From NCBI RefSeq assembly GCF_028748185.1, contig NZ_CP118164.1, positions 496,001-560,000 on the forward strand: a stretch of DNA of 64,000 nt, written 5' to 3'. Below are positions 37,409-45,767 of this stretch, in pieces. Both the position numbers and the translations under genes were made by a program. Positions within the stretch are counted from its first letter, which is position 1; every line of letters starts with the position of its first letter. The notes beneath the pieces were generated by a model. That model made no database searches, had not been told where the DNA came from, and worked only from the letters and a program-made list of their open reading frames with translations. Origin of the DNA: Bremerella sp. P1. Its GTDB lineage: Bacteria; Planctomycetota; Planctomycetia; Pirellulales; Pirellulaceae.

Positions 37409-38548
37409 CTACGCGTTAGCGGCAGGGAAGGGTTTCCGGATGCCAGGCATCCATTTGCAAAGGCCAATCCCTAAACCATAAAGCAGCGTCAGCGGCACCG
37501 CCAGCAGTAACATACTGATTGGGTCGGATGGCGTGAGGATCATCGACAGCACAAAGATCACCATCACAGCGATTCGCCAGTTGCTGGAGTAGGCCTGGAT
37601 GCTGAAGAGCCCGATACGATTCAACAGCAGCATCACCAGCGGCAACTGGAAGCTGATCCCGAAGCCCAACGGCAGCATGATCACAAATCCCAACCACTCG
37701 TTGATACGTGGGCGAGGATCGATGCCGGTCATCAGGTTGAACTGGAACAGGAAGTCGAGCACCGGCTCAAACGCAGCAAAGTAAGCCAGCGCGGCACCAC
37801 CAAAAAAGAGCGACAGGCTGAACGGCATGAAGATCCACACGTATTTCTTTTCATGCGGATACAAACCGGCCGCCACGAACTGCCACAAGTGCCAGAAGAT
37901 ACCGGGGCTGGCAAGAATGAAGCCGAAGACGATACCGGCCTTCAGCCAGACCATGAACACTTCTTCCGCACGCAACGCTTCGGTCGATGGCTGAATCCGC
38001 TGCCAGGTTCTCATGCGAACAGGCTCTTCGGTGGGAAGCACTTTTTGCTTCTGTAGTTCCTTCAGGATCTTTTCGTCGGTGAGCGTCTCGTCGGTCGGAG
38101 GTTCCTCGCTATTTTCCGCTTCCGTTTCCGCTTCTGGTTTCGCAGGCTCTTCTTCGGCGTCAGGCGTCTCAGTACCTTCCTCGTTCAAAGGAACGCCCTT
38201 GGCTTCGGCCAGACGTTCGATTTCCGCCGGCTCGATCCACATATCGACGGCGATCCAGTTGTTCTCTTCCAGGTGCTTGGCAACGACAGTGCGCTGGTCA
38301 CCGGTCAACTTGATGCCCAGGTTCGCTTCCAACTGCGAAATCGATTTGTTCTGGTAGTAGCGAAGCAGGGCATCCTGGATCGGCTGCTCAAGAAATTTGA
38401 CCACATCGCTGCCGAAATACAGCCCGATTGCCACGCCGATGGCCAGCCAGATCACGGCACGGAACAAGCAGGTACGTAGTTCCTCCAGGTGATCACCGAA
38501 GGACATCGAACTGCCTTCGAAGAAGTCATCGTTGATCTTGCTGTTCAT
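37409..38548 (-). CDS. tatC: Twin-arginine translocase subunit TatC with a large periplasmic-loop insertion
   Basis: 379 residues against the usual 240-260. The start (MSFGDHLEELRTCLFRAVIW) and the transmembrane segments after residue 195 (ASPGIFWHLWQFVAAGLYPHEKK, LPLGFGISFQLPLVMLLLNRIGL, LTPSDPISMLLLAVP) are standard TatC. The extra material lies between TM1 and TM2 (about 50-190) and contains a very acidic run (about 130-165) rich in Glu and Pro. TatC recognises twin-arginine signals for folded-protein export. TatA/B genes are not in the window; one candidate substrate is encoded at 45768. Confidence 0.93.
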   Translation of the reverse strand: MNSKINDDFFEGSSMSFGDHLEELRTCLFRAVIWLAIGVAIGLYFGSDVVKFLEQPIQDALLRYYQNKSISQLEANLGIKLTGDQRTVVAKHLEENNWIAVDMWIEPAEIERLAEAKGVPLNEEGTETPDAEEEPAKPEAETEAENSEEPPTDETLTDEKILKELQKQKVLPTEEPVRMRTWQRIQPSTEALRAEEVFMVWLKAGIVFGFILASPGIFWHLWQFVAAGLYPHEKKYVWIFMPFSLSLFFGGAALAYFAAFEPVLDFLFQFNLMTGIDPRPRINEWLGFVIMLPLGFGISFQLPLVMLLLNRIGLFSIQAYSSNWRIAVMVIFVLSMILTPSDPISMLLLAVPLTLLYGLGIGLCKWMPGIRKPFPAANA

Positions 38549-38951
38549 TCCTAGAACCTCAGTGCAGGAAGCGCATCGCTATCGGATTTGCAGGGTGACA
38601 GAAAGTCGCAGTAAGCTTGTGCCTGAGCGGATCTGGGTGACCGACGGCCGGCCTGAACTCAGGCAGCCGCTTCACGCCTATCGAAGCGAACAGGTTGTCT
38701 TACCATGTCGGTGGATCCTGCCCGGCACCCCGAAAGAGCACTTCGCGCGACAGCAATGGGGCTTAGAAATGAGCCGGTCCTGCCACCTGACATAGTTTTA
38801 TCCTATCAACGACTTCGTTTCGTTACAATATCCCGCAGCGAGGGCAACAGGTCCTGTTCCCTCGCCCCTGAGGGGATCGGGGACAGGACTTTTGCTGTCC
38901 AACACGCATAACCGACAAAACCGTTAGACTCGCAGCTGAGAGGGACCCGCC
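38549..38951. other. Divergent intergenic region between tatC and manA
   Basis: About 400 bases with no convincing gene; short frames here lack domain or start support. The part nearest manA contains a long C/G-rich hairpin (38851-38893) that is related to the repeat element at 62453. The first 100 bases probably hold the tatC promoter. Confidence 0.5.
38851..38893. repeat. C/G-rich inverted repeat related to the 62.5-kb element
   Basis: GTCCTGTTCCC (38851-38861) pairs with GGGGACAGGAC (38879-38889) with one mismatch, and the inner CCCCT/AGGGG extends the stem. TTTT follows on the plus strand. The minus-strand reading AGGGGCGAGGG-ACA matches the end of the element at 62606-62622. No plus-strand gene lies just upstream, so it is not a simple terminator. 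Confidence 0.6.
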
Positions 38952-39923
38952 GTGTCGTTGAACTATCCGCTGATTTTCAAGCCGACGTTTCGAGACTATA
39001 TCTGGGGTGGCCGGCGACTGGGGACGGTGCTCAACAAGCCAATTCCAGCCGAGGGGATCTTTGCTGAAAGCTGGGAAGTCGTCGATCATGGCGAAGACCA
39101 AAGTATTGTGGCCAACGGTCCCGAAGCAGGGAAATCGCTGGGGCAACTGGTCCAGGAGTTTCCCCAAGACCTCTTTGGCGTGAAGTCCCCCACCGAGACA
39201 TTTCCGCTGCTGTTCAAGTTTCTGGATGCCAACCGCGATCTCTCGATTCAGGTGCATCCCGACGACGCCCAAGGGGCTACCCTCGATCCGCCTGACCTGG
39301 GCAAGACCGAAGCCTGGTACATCCTCGATGCCCAGCCGGGGGCGAAGGTATACGTCGGCTTGAAAAAAGGAGTTACCCGCGAAGACCTCGCCAAGGCGGT
39401 CGAAGAGGACAAAGTCATCGACGCGATGCACGTCCTCGAACCTCAGGCCGGCGATTGCTTGTTCATCCCGGCAACCACCGTGCACGCTCTGGGCAAAGGG
39501 CTGCTGGTAGCCGAGATTCAACAGGCCAGTAACACCACGTTTCGCTTGTACGACTGGGGACGCGTGGGGGCCGATGGCAAGCCGCGTGCACTTCACATCG
39601 ACCAGTCGCTCGAAACCATCGACTACGAAAAGGGACCCGTCCAACCGCAAAAGCCTCAGGCAACGTCCGACGCCAACATCGAGCGTCTCGTCACGTGCGA
39701 CAAGTTCATCCTTGATCGCTGGGAATTCGACGACCGCAAGTCGATCGGCGACGGCAAACGATTCCATATCGTGGCCATCCTGGAAGGGAAAGTTCGCTCG
39801 TCGCATGCCCAGTTGGATCAGGCCCTGGGCAAGGGATCGACCTTCCTGATCCCGGCCGCATGTGGCCCGGTATCCTTGCGGGCTCTGGAACCGACCGTTC
39901 TGCTGGACATGTACCTGCCGTGA
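38952..39923 (+). CDS. manA: Class I mannose-6-phosphate isomerase
   Basis: 323 residues from GTG 38952. It has the cupin zinc site of type I isomerases: LSIQVHPDD near 96-104, GKTEAWYIL, and TTVHALG near 180-186. It interconverts fructose-6-phosphate and mannose-6-phosphate, feeding GDP-mannose and surface glycans. The length suits the short bacterial form (as in Bacillus ManA). The start lies about 60 bases after the inverted repeat. A lipoprotein gene follows after about 100 bases. Confidence 0.93.
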   Translation: MSLNYPLIFKPTFRDYIWGGRRLGTVLNKPIPAEGIFAESWEVVDHGEDQSIVANGPEAGKSLGQLVQEFPQDLFGVKSPTETFPLLFKFLDANRDLSIQVHPDDAQGATLDPPDLGKTEAWYILDAQPGAKVYVGLKKGVTREDLAKAVEEDKVIDAMHVLEPQAGDCLFIPATTVHALGKGLLVAEIQQASNTTFRLYDWGRVGADGKPRALHIDQSLETIDYEKGPVQPQKPQATSDANIERLVTCDKFILDRWEFDDRKSIGDGKRFHIVAILEGKVRSSHAQLDQALGKGSTFLIPAACGPVSLRALEPTVLLDMYLP

Positions 39924-40021
39924 CAGCACCTAGGGCAGGGGAGGTTCTCCATTGCGGCAATCTGGGGAAATCGGTATCGTTCGCGGAAATGACCTCGGGT
40001 TTTCCCTCGGAGCCTTTCCCC

Positions 40022-40282
40022 ATGTTGCCTCGCCTCGCGATTATCGGCCTGTTTTTGCTGTCTACGGCCGGCTGCGCTAATTTGGCGAGACCCAACTGGT
40101 TCAACCCGGGAACCGTTCAGCAGCAGCGCATAAGAGCTTTGCACAGCGACCCTTACCCGGATACCGATGCCGGACCGGAAATGACGGGCGTTCGTCCTCG
40201 CGAATACAGTTCGTCGCTGCCTGAGGCGGTCAAGAACCAGCCATATAGCTTTCTCGATCCTTACGGAAACCCCGCGTTTTAG
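40022..40282 (+). CDS. Small lipoprotein, planctomycete-type hypothetical
   Basis: About 86 residues from ATG 40022; the longer frame from 39860 overlaps manA. The signal peptide ends in the lipobox LSTAGC. The mature part (NLARPNWFNPG, QQQRIRALHSDPYPD, FLDPYGNP) is Pro/Tyr/Asp-rich with no recognised domain. It looks like a surface or periplasmic structural lipoprotein. It is followed by the pseudouridine synthase gene after 93 bases. Confidence 0.75.
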   Translation: MLPRLAIIGLFLLSTAGCANLARPNWFNPGTVQQQRIRALHSDPYPDTDAGPEMTGVRPREYSSSLPEAVKNQPYSFLDPYGNPAF

Positions 40283-40375
40283 CAGGTTTACGCTCGCTAC
40301 CCATGGGCTAAGCAGGACTCCAGGCTTATCATAGAGCCACTAGTTGAAGTCCTTTTATCGCAGTCTGTTTGCCCC

Positions 40376-41347
40376 ATGCCTGGTTCATCGTCATCGCTGG
40401 TTCGTCTCCACAAAGTCCTCGCCGAGGCCGGGATCGGTTCGCGCCGCAAGTGCGAAGAGATCATCCAGGAGGGTCGCGTCGAAGTTGACGGAGAATTTGT
40501 CACCGAACTGGGCACGTCCGTCGATCCCGCCAAGCAGGAGATCATGGTCGACGGCCAGCGGATTCGCGTCCGCCGCAAGCAGTATTTCATCTTGAACAAG
40601 CCGGTCGGTGTGGTCAGTACCAACTTCGACCAGGCAGGCCGTACCCGCGTGATTGACCTCGTTCCGCAAGACGAGCGATTGTTCACCATCGGGCGTCTCG
40701 ACCGTCAAAGCGAAGGGCTGATCATCATCACCAACGATGGCGAGCTGGCCAATCACCTGGCCCACCCACGCTATGGCGTCCCCAAGACCTACCACGTGGA
40801 AGTCGCCGGCGCAGTCACGGTCGAAGAGATCAAGATGATCCAAAGCGGCGTCTACATCGCCGAAGGCTTCATCAAGGCCGAGAGCTGCCGTCTGAAGCAA
40901 AAGCGAGGCAAAAGCTCGATCCTCGAGATTGTCCTGCGCGAAGGAAAGAACCGCGAAATTCGCCGTTTGCTCGCCAAAGTGGGGCACAAAGTCCTGCGGT
41001 TGAAGCGTGTTTCGATCGGGCCACTGAAACTCGGTGAGGTCCCGGCCGGTGCTTTTCGCGAACTGAAACCCTCGGAAGTCAAAGCGTTGCGGGAAGCCTC
41101 GGAAGCCGGTGCAGGCAAGGGTGCTCCCAAGCGAAAGCCAGCCGGTCGCCGCACCACCGGCACCAGCCCGGCCGCTCGCCCAGGCAAGACCACAACCAAA
41201 AAAGGAACGACCTTCCGGGGTGGCAAAAAGAAGAAATCGAAGAAGAAGACCACCAACAAGCCTGTTGTCAGCGAATCGCGCCGCGGTCAGGGGCGAGCCG
41301 TCAAGCAGAAACAGGCTTCCAAGAAGAAGCAACTCCGCCGCAAATAG
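40376..41347 (+). CDS. RsuA/RluB-family pseudouridine synthase with a long basic C-terminal tail
   Basis: 323 residues. An S4 RNA-binding domain (about 6-55, VRLHKVLAEAGIGSRRKCEE) precedes the catalytic domain with GRLDRQSEGLIIITNDGELA (catalytic Asp near residue 105) and EGKNREIRRLLAKVGHKVL. The synthase should end near residue 250; a further 70 residues are almost all Lys, Arg, Gly, Thr and Ser (GGKKKKSKKKTT). The enzyme isomerises a uridine in 23S or 16S rRNA. The tail probably increases RNA binding, an inference. pyrK follows after 25 bases. Confidence 0.9.
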   Translation: MPGSSSSLVRLHKVLAEAGIGSRRKCEEIIQEGRVEVDGEFVTELGTSVDPAKQEIMVDGQRIRVRRKQYFILNKPVGVVSTNFDQAGRTRVIDLVPQDERLFTIGRLDRQSEGLIIITNDGELANHLAHPRYGVPKTYHVEVAGAVTVEEIKMIQSGVYIAEGFIKAESCRLKQKRGKSSILEIVLREGKNREIRRLLAKVGHKVLRLKRVSIGPLKLGEVPAGAFRELKPSEVKALREASEAGAGKGAPKRKPAGRRTTGTSPAARPGKTTTKKGTTFRGGKKKKSKKKTTNKPVVSESRRGQGRAVKQKQASKKKQLRRK

Positions 41348-41372
41348 AGCCCGATCAAGGATTGCCAGGCCC

Positions 41373-42224
41373 ATGTCCCAGTTTCAATTCCAAGCAACTT
41401 CGATCGTCGAAAACGTTCCCCTCTCGGCTCGGATCTATCGGGTTCGCTTCGAGGCCCCCGAGATCGCGGCAAAGATTCAGCCTGGCCAGTTTGTGATGGT
41501 CCGCATTGCCGATTGCTTCGATCCGCTCTTGGGCCGGGCGTTCGCACTATACGACGTGATCGCCGGCGAAGACGGACAGCCCAAGTACGTTGACGTCGTC
41601 TACCAGGTACACGGAAAGCTCACTTCGCGGCTCAAGCAGCTTGAACCGGGACAGAAGCTGGAAGTCTGGGGACCACTGGGCAACGGCTTTACGATCCCCG
41701 AGACCGAGCACCTGATTCTGGTTGCCGGTGGCATCGGGCAGACACCGTTTCTAGCGGTCGCTAAGCAAGTTCTCGGTCAGCAGTCGTACGGAACCGAACC
41801 CTTTGACATCAGCAAGCCGAAGAAGGTCACGCTGTGCTACGGGGCCCGCTCGGTTTCGGACTTCGCCGGCCTGGACGACTTCAAGGCAACCGGGATGGAC
41901 GTGAAGATCTGCACCGACGACGGCAGTGCAGGGCACCACGGGCTGGTTACGGACCTACTGGAGCAATCGCTTGCTGAAGGCGTCGGACAGGCCCAAGTGC
42001 TGTGCTGTGGCCCTGAGAAGATGATGGAAGCGGTCAGTAAGCTAACGACCGAGCGAGACGTACCGTGCCAGGTTTCCCTGGAAACGCCCATGGCGTGCGG
42101 TATCGGTATCTGCTTCACCTGCGTGGCCCCAGTGCGTCAAGAAGATGGCAGCTGGGACTACAAACGAACATGCGTCGAAGGACCAATCTTCGACGCATGC
42201 GAAATTGCTTGGGAGCATGCCTGA
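41373..42224 (+). CDS. pyrK: Dihydroorotate dehydrogenase electron-transfer subunit (PyrK-type FAD/Fe-S protein)
   Basis: About 283 residues from ATG 41373; the frame upstream is another gene's shadow. It has a ferredoxin-reductase-like FAD domain (PGQFVMVRI, GRAFALYDV), an NAD domain (VAGGIGQTPFLAVAKQV) and the C-terminal [2Fe-2S] cysteines in CGIGICFTC plus a later Cys (RTCVEGPIFDA). PyrK passes electrons from PyrD to NAD in class 1B dihydroorotate dehydrogenase. No pyrD is adjacent; a sulfhydrogenase-like subunit is an alternative. Confidence 0.9.
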   Translation: MSQFQFQATSIVENVPLSARIYRVRFEAPEIAAKIQPGQFVMVRIADCFDPLLGRAFALYDVIAGEDGQPKYVDVVYQVHGKLTSRLKQLEPGQKLEVWGPLGNGFTIPETEHLILVAGGIGQTPFLAVAKQVLGQQSYGTEPFDISKPKKVTLCYGARSVSDFAGLDDFKATGMDVKICTDDGSAGHHGLVTDLLEQSLAEGVGQAQVLCCGPEKMMEAVSKLTTERDVPCQVSLETPMACGIGICFTCVAPVRQEDGSWDYKRTCVEGPIFDACEIAWEHA

Positions 42225-42256
42225 GATCTAAAGTTCAGGCAAGCCGCGAGAAAGAA

Positions 42257-42535
42257 CTAGGCGGAAGCCTTGTCTTTGGCGGCCTTGATGTGGTGGTTCA
42301 GACGCGACTTCAGGCGCGAAGTGGTCTTCTGGTGCATGACGTTCTTAGCACCAGCTTTGTCCAGCTTCTTCACCGTCGTGCGGAACAGTTCGTCTGCCTT
42401 TTCGAATTCGTTGGCCGCGACAGCTTCCCGAACCTTACGGATCGAGGAACGAATCGAGGACTTGACCGCACGGTTGTGGGTACGGCGAACTGCATTCTGG
42501 CGAAGACGTTTTTTGGCGCTCTTGGTATTAGGCAT
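42257..42535 (-). CDS. rpsT: 30S ribosomal protein S20
   Basis: 92 residues, the family length. The pattern MPNTKSAKKRLRQNAVRR, followed by HNRAVKSSIRSSIRK and the helical C-terminus with VMHQKTTSRLKSRLNHHI, is typical of S20, which binds 16S rRNA early in 30S assembly. It stands alone, convergent with pyrK (32-base gap), and its upstream neighbour on the same strand is the TPR gene, 73 bases away. Confidence 0.97.
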   Translation of the reverse strand: MPNTKSAKKRLRQNAVRRTHNRAVKSSIRSSIRKVREAVAANEFEKADELFRTTVKKLDKAGAKNVMHQKTTSRLKSRLNHHIKAAKDKASA

Positions 42536-42607
42536 GATTGAACCGGGTAATCGGAAACGAACAGTCCTTTGTCAGACTCTTAATGGAAGCTAATTATGAT
42601 GCCGCAT

Positions 42608-44053
42608 TTACTTGAGTTTGTCTAGGCGTCGCTTCACATCTTTATAGGCTGGATCCATTTTCTCGAGCCTTTTCAGGTACGACGTGGCCGAAGACCACTC
42701 TTTAAGCCCCTGGGCGAGCACGCCGGCTCGGTACAGAAGGAGCTTTAATCGCTCGGAACTCAAGCTGTCAGCATAGTTTAGGGCTTCTTCATACGTCTCC
42801 ATGGCCGTCACAAATTTCTTGCGAGCCTGCAAACACTCTCCCTTGCCCAAGTAGCAAATTGCTAAAAGTTTTTCATCGGCGAGCGAGATTTCGTCGAAGA
42901 GCTCCTCGGCCTGGTCGTAATTTCCCATCCGTTTGAGCCGCAAAGCAAGCTCGTATTTGATCAGCAAATCGTTGGGATGACGCTCGTGGCGGCGGGTGTA
43001 GATCTCCAATTCCAGTCGGTGGAGGTCGTTCTTGGCCGTTTCGACCAGTTCCAGAAGCTGCGGGCTGGACTGCGACGAGGCCTGGTTCTCGGCCATCTTG
43101 TAGCGATGCCGCGCCTTCAGGATGAGCAAATCCTCCTTCTTTTCGGTCAATTCCATCGAATCGCCGAAATGAGCCTGGGCCTCTTTCCAGACCGACTCGG
43201 CCTCAAAGAATTTGCCTTCCTCGACCCACAAATCGATCAATTTGAAGTAGTTCTCGAGTTGATCGGGGTCCTCCTCGATCTTTGCTTTCAGTTTTTGTTT
43301 CTCATTCAGTTCGATCTTCGTGGCCGGACGTTCCTGCACTTCCGACTTGCTTTCACCTTCACCTTGGGTGGCTTGTCGACGACGAACTTTGGCGGCATCG
43401 GCGGGATCGATCCGGTTGGTGACCGTGGCCAAGCCTTTGGCTCGGCGTTCGCGGTCGATTGTCAGCTGCGAAATCATCTGATTCGCTTCTTTGTCGCCGC
43501 GATTTTTATCTTCAATGAAGTGCCACAGGGAAATAGCCTGATCAAACTGGCCCACGCGTCCCAAATAGCGAGCACAGTGACGCATGACCTCCATATCGCC
43601 TGGTGAGCCATCCATCGCGTTTTTCATGTAACGCAGGCCCACCTCGTTGTAGCGCATCGCTTCGCACGCATCGACCATCCCCCGCAGCGTGACGCTGTCG
43701 TACGGGTTGCTCTTGAGCAGGTCGATTCCTTCCTTGATGACGTCCTGCCATTTTTTGGCCGCCAAAGCCTTTTTCAGGCCACCTTTGCCGCCAAAACCCG
43801 AGAATAGCGAGCCTTTCTTCTTACCTTTGAACTTTAAGTCGAGGTTTTCGAGCATCTTCTCGACGTAGACTAGATTCGCAGGGTCCCGCTTGCAGCAATC
43901 CCCCAGCAGGCTATGCGCATAGTCATAGTCGTACTTCGGTTTGCTCATCATCTGCATCGCGTGGTCGAACAGCTGCTGGAGCTGTTTACGCAGCGCAGGC
44001 GAGACCTCGTAGTCGGCATCTTCGGAGACAGAGAAACTTCCACCGTCAGACAT
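42608..44053 (-). CDS. Large tetratricopeptide-repeat protein
   Basis: 481 residues, cytosolic (no signal peptide). Repeated TPR-like helix pairs occur at about 25-75, 95-190 (VIKEGIDLLKSNPYDS, AISLWHFIEDKN) and 280-475 (FFEAESVWKEAQAHFGDS, AMETYEEALNYADSL, ATSYLKRLEKMDP). A Lys/Gly patch (KFKGKKKGSLF, GFGGKGG) sits near 75-90 and a charged linker at 215-260. TPRs serve protein-protein contacts; the partner is unknown. rpsT follows on the same strand. Confidence 0.8.
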   Translation of the reverse strand: MSDGGSFSVSEDADYEVSPALRKQLQQLFDHAMQMMSKPKYDYDYAHSLLGDCCKRDPANLVYVEKMLENLDLKFKGKKKGSLFSGFGGKGGLKKALAAKKWQDVIKEGIDLLKSNPYDSVTLRGMVDACEAMRYNEVGLRYMKNAMDGSPGDMEVMRHCARYLGRVGQFDQAISLWHFIEDKNRGDKEANQMISQLTIDRERRAKGLATVTNRIDPADAAKVRRRQATQGEGESKSEVQERPATKIELNEKQKLKAKIEEDPDQLENYFKLIDLWVEEGKFFEAESVWKEAQAHFGDSMELTEKKEDLLILKARHRYKMAENQASSQSSPQLLELVETAKNDLHRLELEIYTRRHERHPNDLLIKYELALRLKRMGNYDQAEELFDEISLADEKLLAICYLGKGECLQARKKFVTAMETYEEALNYADSLSSERLKLLLYRAGVLAQGLKEWSSATSYLKRLEKMDPAYKDVKRRLDKLK

Positions 44054-44219
44054 AAGCTGGCCAAATCAATCAGATACGCATGGGGACTTTTAAGCACTTG
44101 CCAAGCACAATAATCCGTTACTCCTATTGTATCAACCGCTTCCGTCCGAGGGTGGATTCGTTTTAAATTCATGAAAGCGTACGATTTCATGCCTAAAACC
44201 TCTCCGATGAGGGACCGCT

Positions 44220-45764
44220 GTGACACCCACTGATCAAGATTCCGCTGCGACAGGACCAGGAACCGTCTATCTGGTTGGTAGCGGGCCCGGCGATGCGGGT
44301 CTTATCACGCAGCGAGGTATCCAGTGTCTCCAGCAGGCCGATGTGGTCCTGTACGACTACCTCTCGAACCCGGAGCTGCTCGAATACGCTGAGTCGGCTG
44401 AGCAGATGCACTGCCTGGGCAGCCACGCCCAGCGAAAGCTTTGGTCACAGGACCGGATCAACGAAGAAATGGTTGCCCAGGCCAAGCAGGGGAAGACCGT
44501 CGTCCGGCTAAAAAGTGGCGACCCGACCGTCTTCGCCAGAGCCACCGAAGAAATCGAGGCCCTGCGAGCCGCCGACGTCCCTTTCCAGATTGTCCCCGGC
44601 ATCACCACGGCATTGGCTGCCAGCGCTTACGCCGGCATTCCGCTGACCCACTCCGACCATGCCTCGGCAGTTGCGTTTGTGACCGGACATGAAAAGCCGG
44701 GCAAGGATGGCTCGGCGATCGACTTCGCCGGTCTGGCCAGTTTTCCCGGCACGTTGGTCTTCTACATGGGCGTCACCACGGCTCCCCAGTGGTCGGCCCA
44801 GTTGATCGAGCATGGCAAGTCGCCGGACACCCCGTGCGCGATCATCCGCCGCTGTAGCTGGCCCGACCAGGAGACCTTTCGCTGCACGCTGGGCGAGATA
44901 CCCAACTTGCTGCACTCAGGCTCCAAGATTCGTCCGCCGGTGATTACGGTCGTGGGGGAAGTCGCTCAAGATCACAGCATTCCCAATTGGTTTGAACAGC
45001 GCGCGTTGTTCGGGCAAACGTTCCTCATCACGCGTCCCGAACATCAGGCGGCCGAACTGAGATATCCGCTCGCGGAACTAGGTGCGGAAGTATTCGTGCA
45101 GCCAGCGATCGATATCAATATCGCCAAAGATCCGGCCCCATTGAACGAGGCGATCGCATACTTGAAGTCGTTTGATTGGATCGCGTTCTCGAGTCGCAAC
45201 GGCGTGACTTTCTTTATGCAGCGGCTACGTAGCTTAGACTTCGACTTCCGCATGCTGGGGCACCTGAAGATCGGTGCGATCGGCCCAGGCACGGCGGAGC
45301 AGCTGGCCAGCTATGGCTTCCAAGCGGATATCATTCCCGACGAGTATCGAGCCGAATCACTGGTTGAAGCGATGGCCGAACAAGTGAACGGCAAACGGGT
45401 GCTTCTACCACGAGCGTCACGCGGTCGGGACGTCTTGCCCGTCGGACTTGCCCAGCACGGCGCCGACGTGACGGAAGTGATCACCTACGAAAGCTCCGAC
45501 GTGACCGAGGTTTCGCCTGAGGTTAAGCGGCAGATGGAATCCAGCGGGTTTGACTGGGTGATCATCACCAGTAGTGCGATCGCCAGGGCGACGGCTCAGT
45601 TGGTGCCTGAAGCGATGAGCAGCAGCAACATCGTCAGCATCAGCCCGATTACTTCCGATACAATCCGCGAGCTCGGCTACGAGGTCACGGTGGAAGCCAA
45701 GGTGTACACGATGGACGGCATCGTCCAGGCGATTCTCGAGTACGAAGACCAGAACTCGGTCTAG
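44220..45764 (+). CDS. CobA-HemD fusion: uroporphyrinogen-III C-methyltransferase/uroporphyrinogen-III synthase
   Basis: 514 residues from GTG 44220. The N-terminal 250 residues are a SUMT/CobA methyltransferase: VYLVGSGPGDAGLITQRG, VVLYDYL, VRLKSGDPTVFAR, VPGITTALA and THR-like TALAASAYAGIPLTH. Residues about 265-510 are a HemD synthase domain (LITRPEHQAAELRYPL, WIAFSSRNGV, LLPRASRGRDVLP, WVIITSSAIA). The fusion makes uroporphyrinogen III and converts it to precorrin-2, towards siroheme. The siroheme reductase at 33.6 kb would use that product. Confidence 0.93.
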   Translation: MTPTDQDSAATGPGTVYLVGSGPGDAGLITQRGIQCLQQADVVLYDYLSNPELLEYAESAEQMHCLGSHAQRKLWSQDRINEEMVAQAKQGKTVVRLKSGDPTVFARATEEIEALRAADVPFQIVPGITTALAASAYAGIPLTHSDHASAVAFVTGHEKPGKDGSAIDFAGLASFPGTLVFYMGVTTAPQWSAQLIEHGKSPDTPCAIIRRCSWPDQETFRCTLGEIPNLLHSGSKIRPPVITVVGEVAQDHSIPNWFEQRALFGQTFLITRPEHQAAELRYPLAELGAEVFVQPAIDINIAKDPAPLNEAIAYLKSFDWIAFSSRNGVTFFMQRLRSLDFDFRMLGHLKIGAIGPGTAEQLASYGFQADIIPDEYRAESLVEAMAEQVNGKRVLLPRASRGRDVLPVGLAQHGADVTEVITYESSDVTEVSPEVKRQMESSGFDWVIITSSAIARATAQLVPEAMSSSNIVSISPITSDTIRELGYEVTVEAKVYTMDGIVQAILEYEDQNSV

Positions 45765-45767
45765 CTT

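Noticed and set aside
35760-37481. 573-residue plus-strand open frame
   Set aside because: Antisense of fhcA; no domain pattern or ribosome site.
41109-41372. Upstream extension of pyrK
   Set aside because: It is an out-of-frame reading of the pseudouridine synthase's basic tail.
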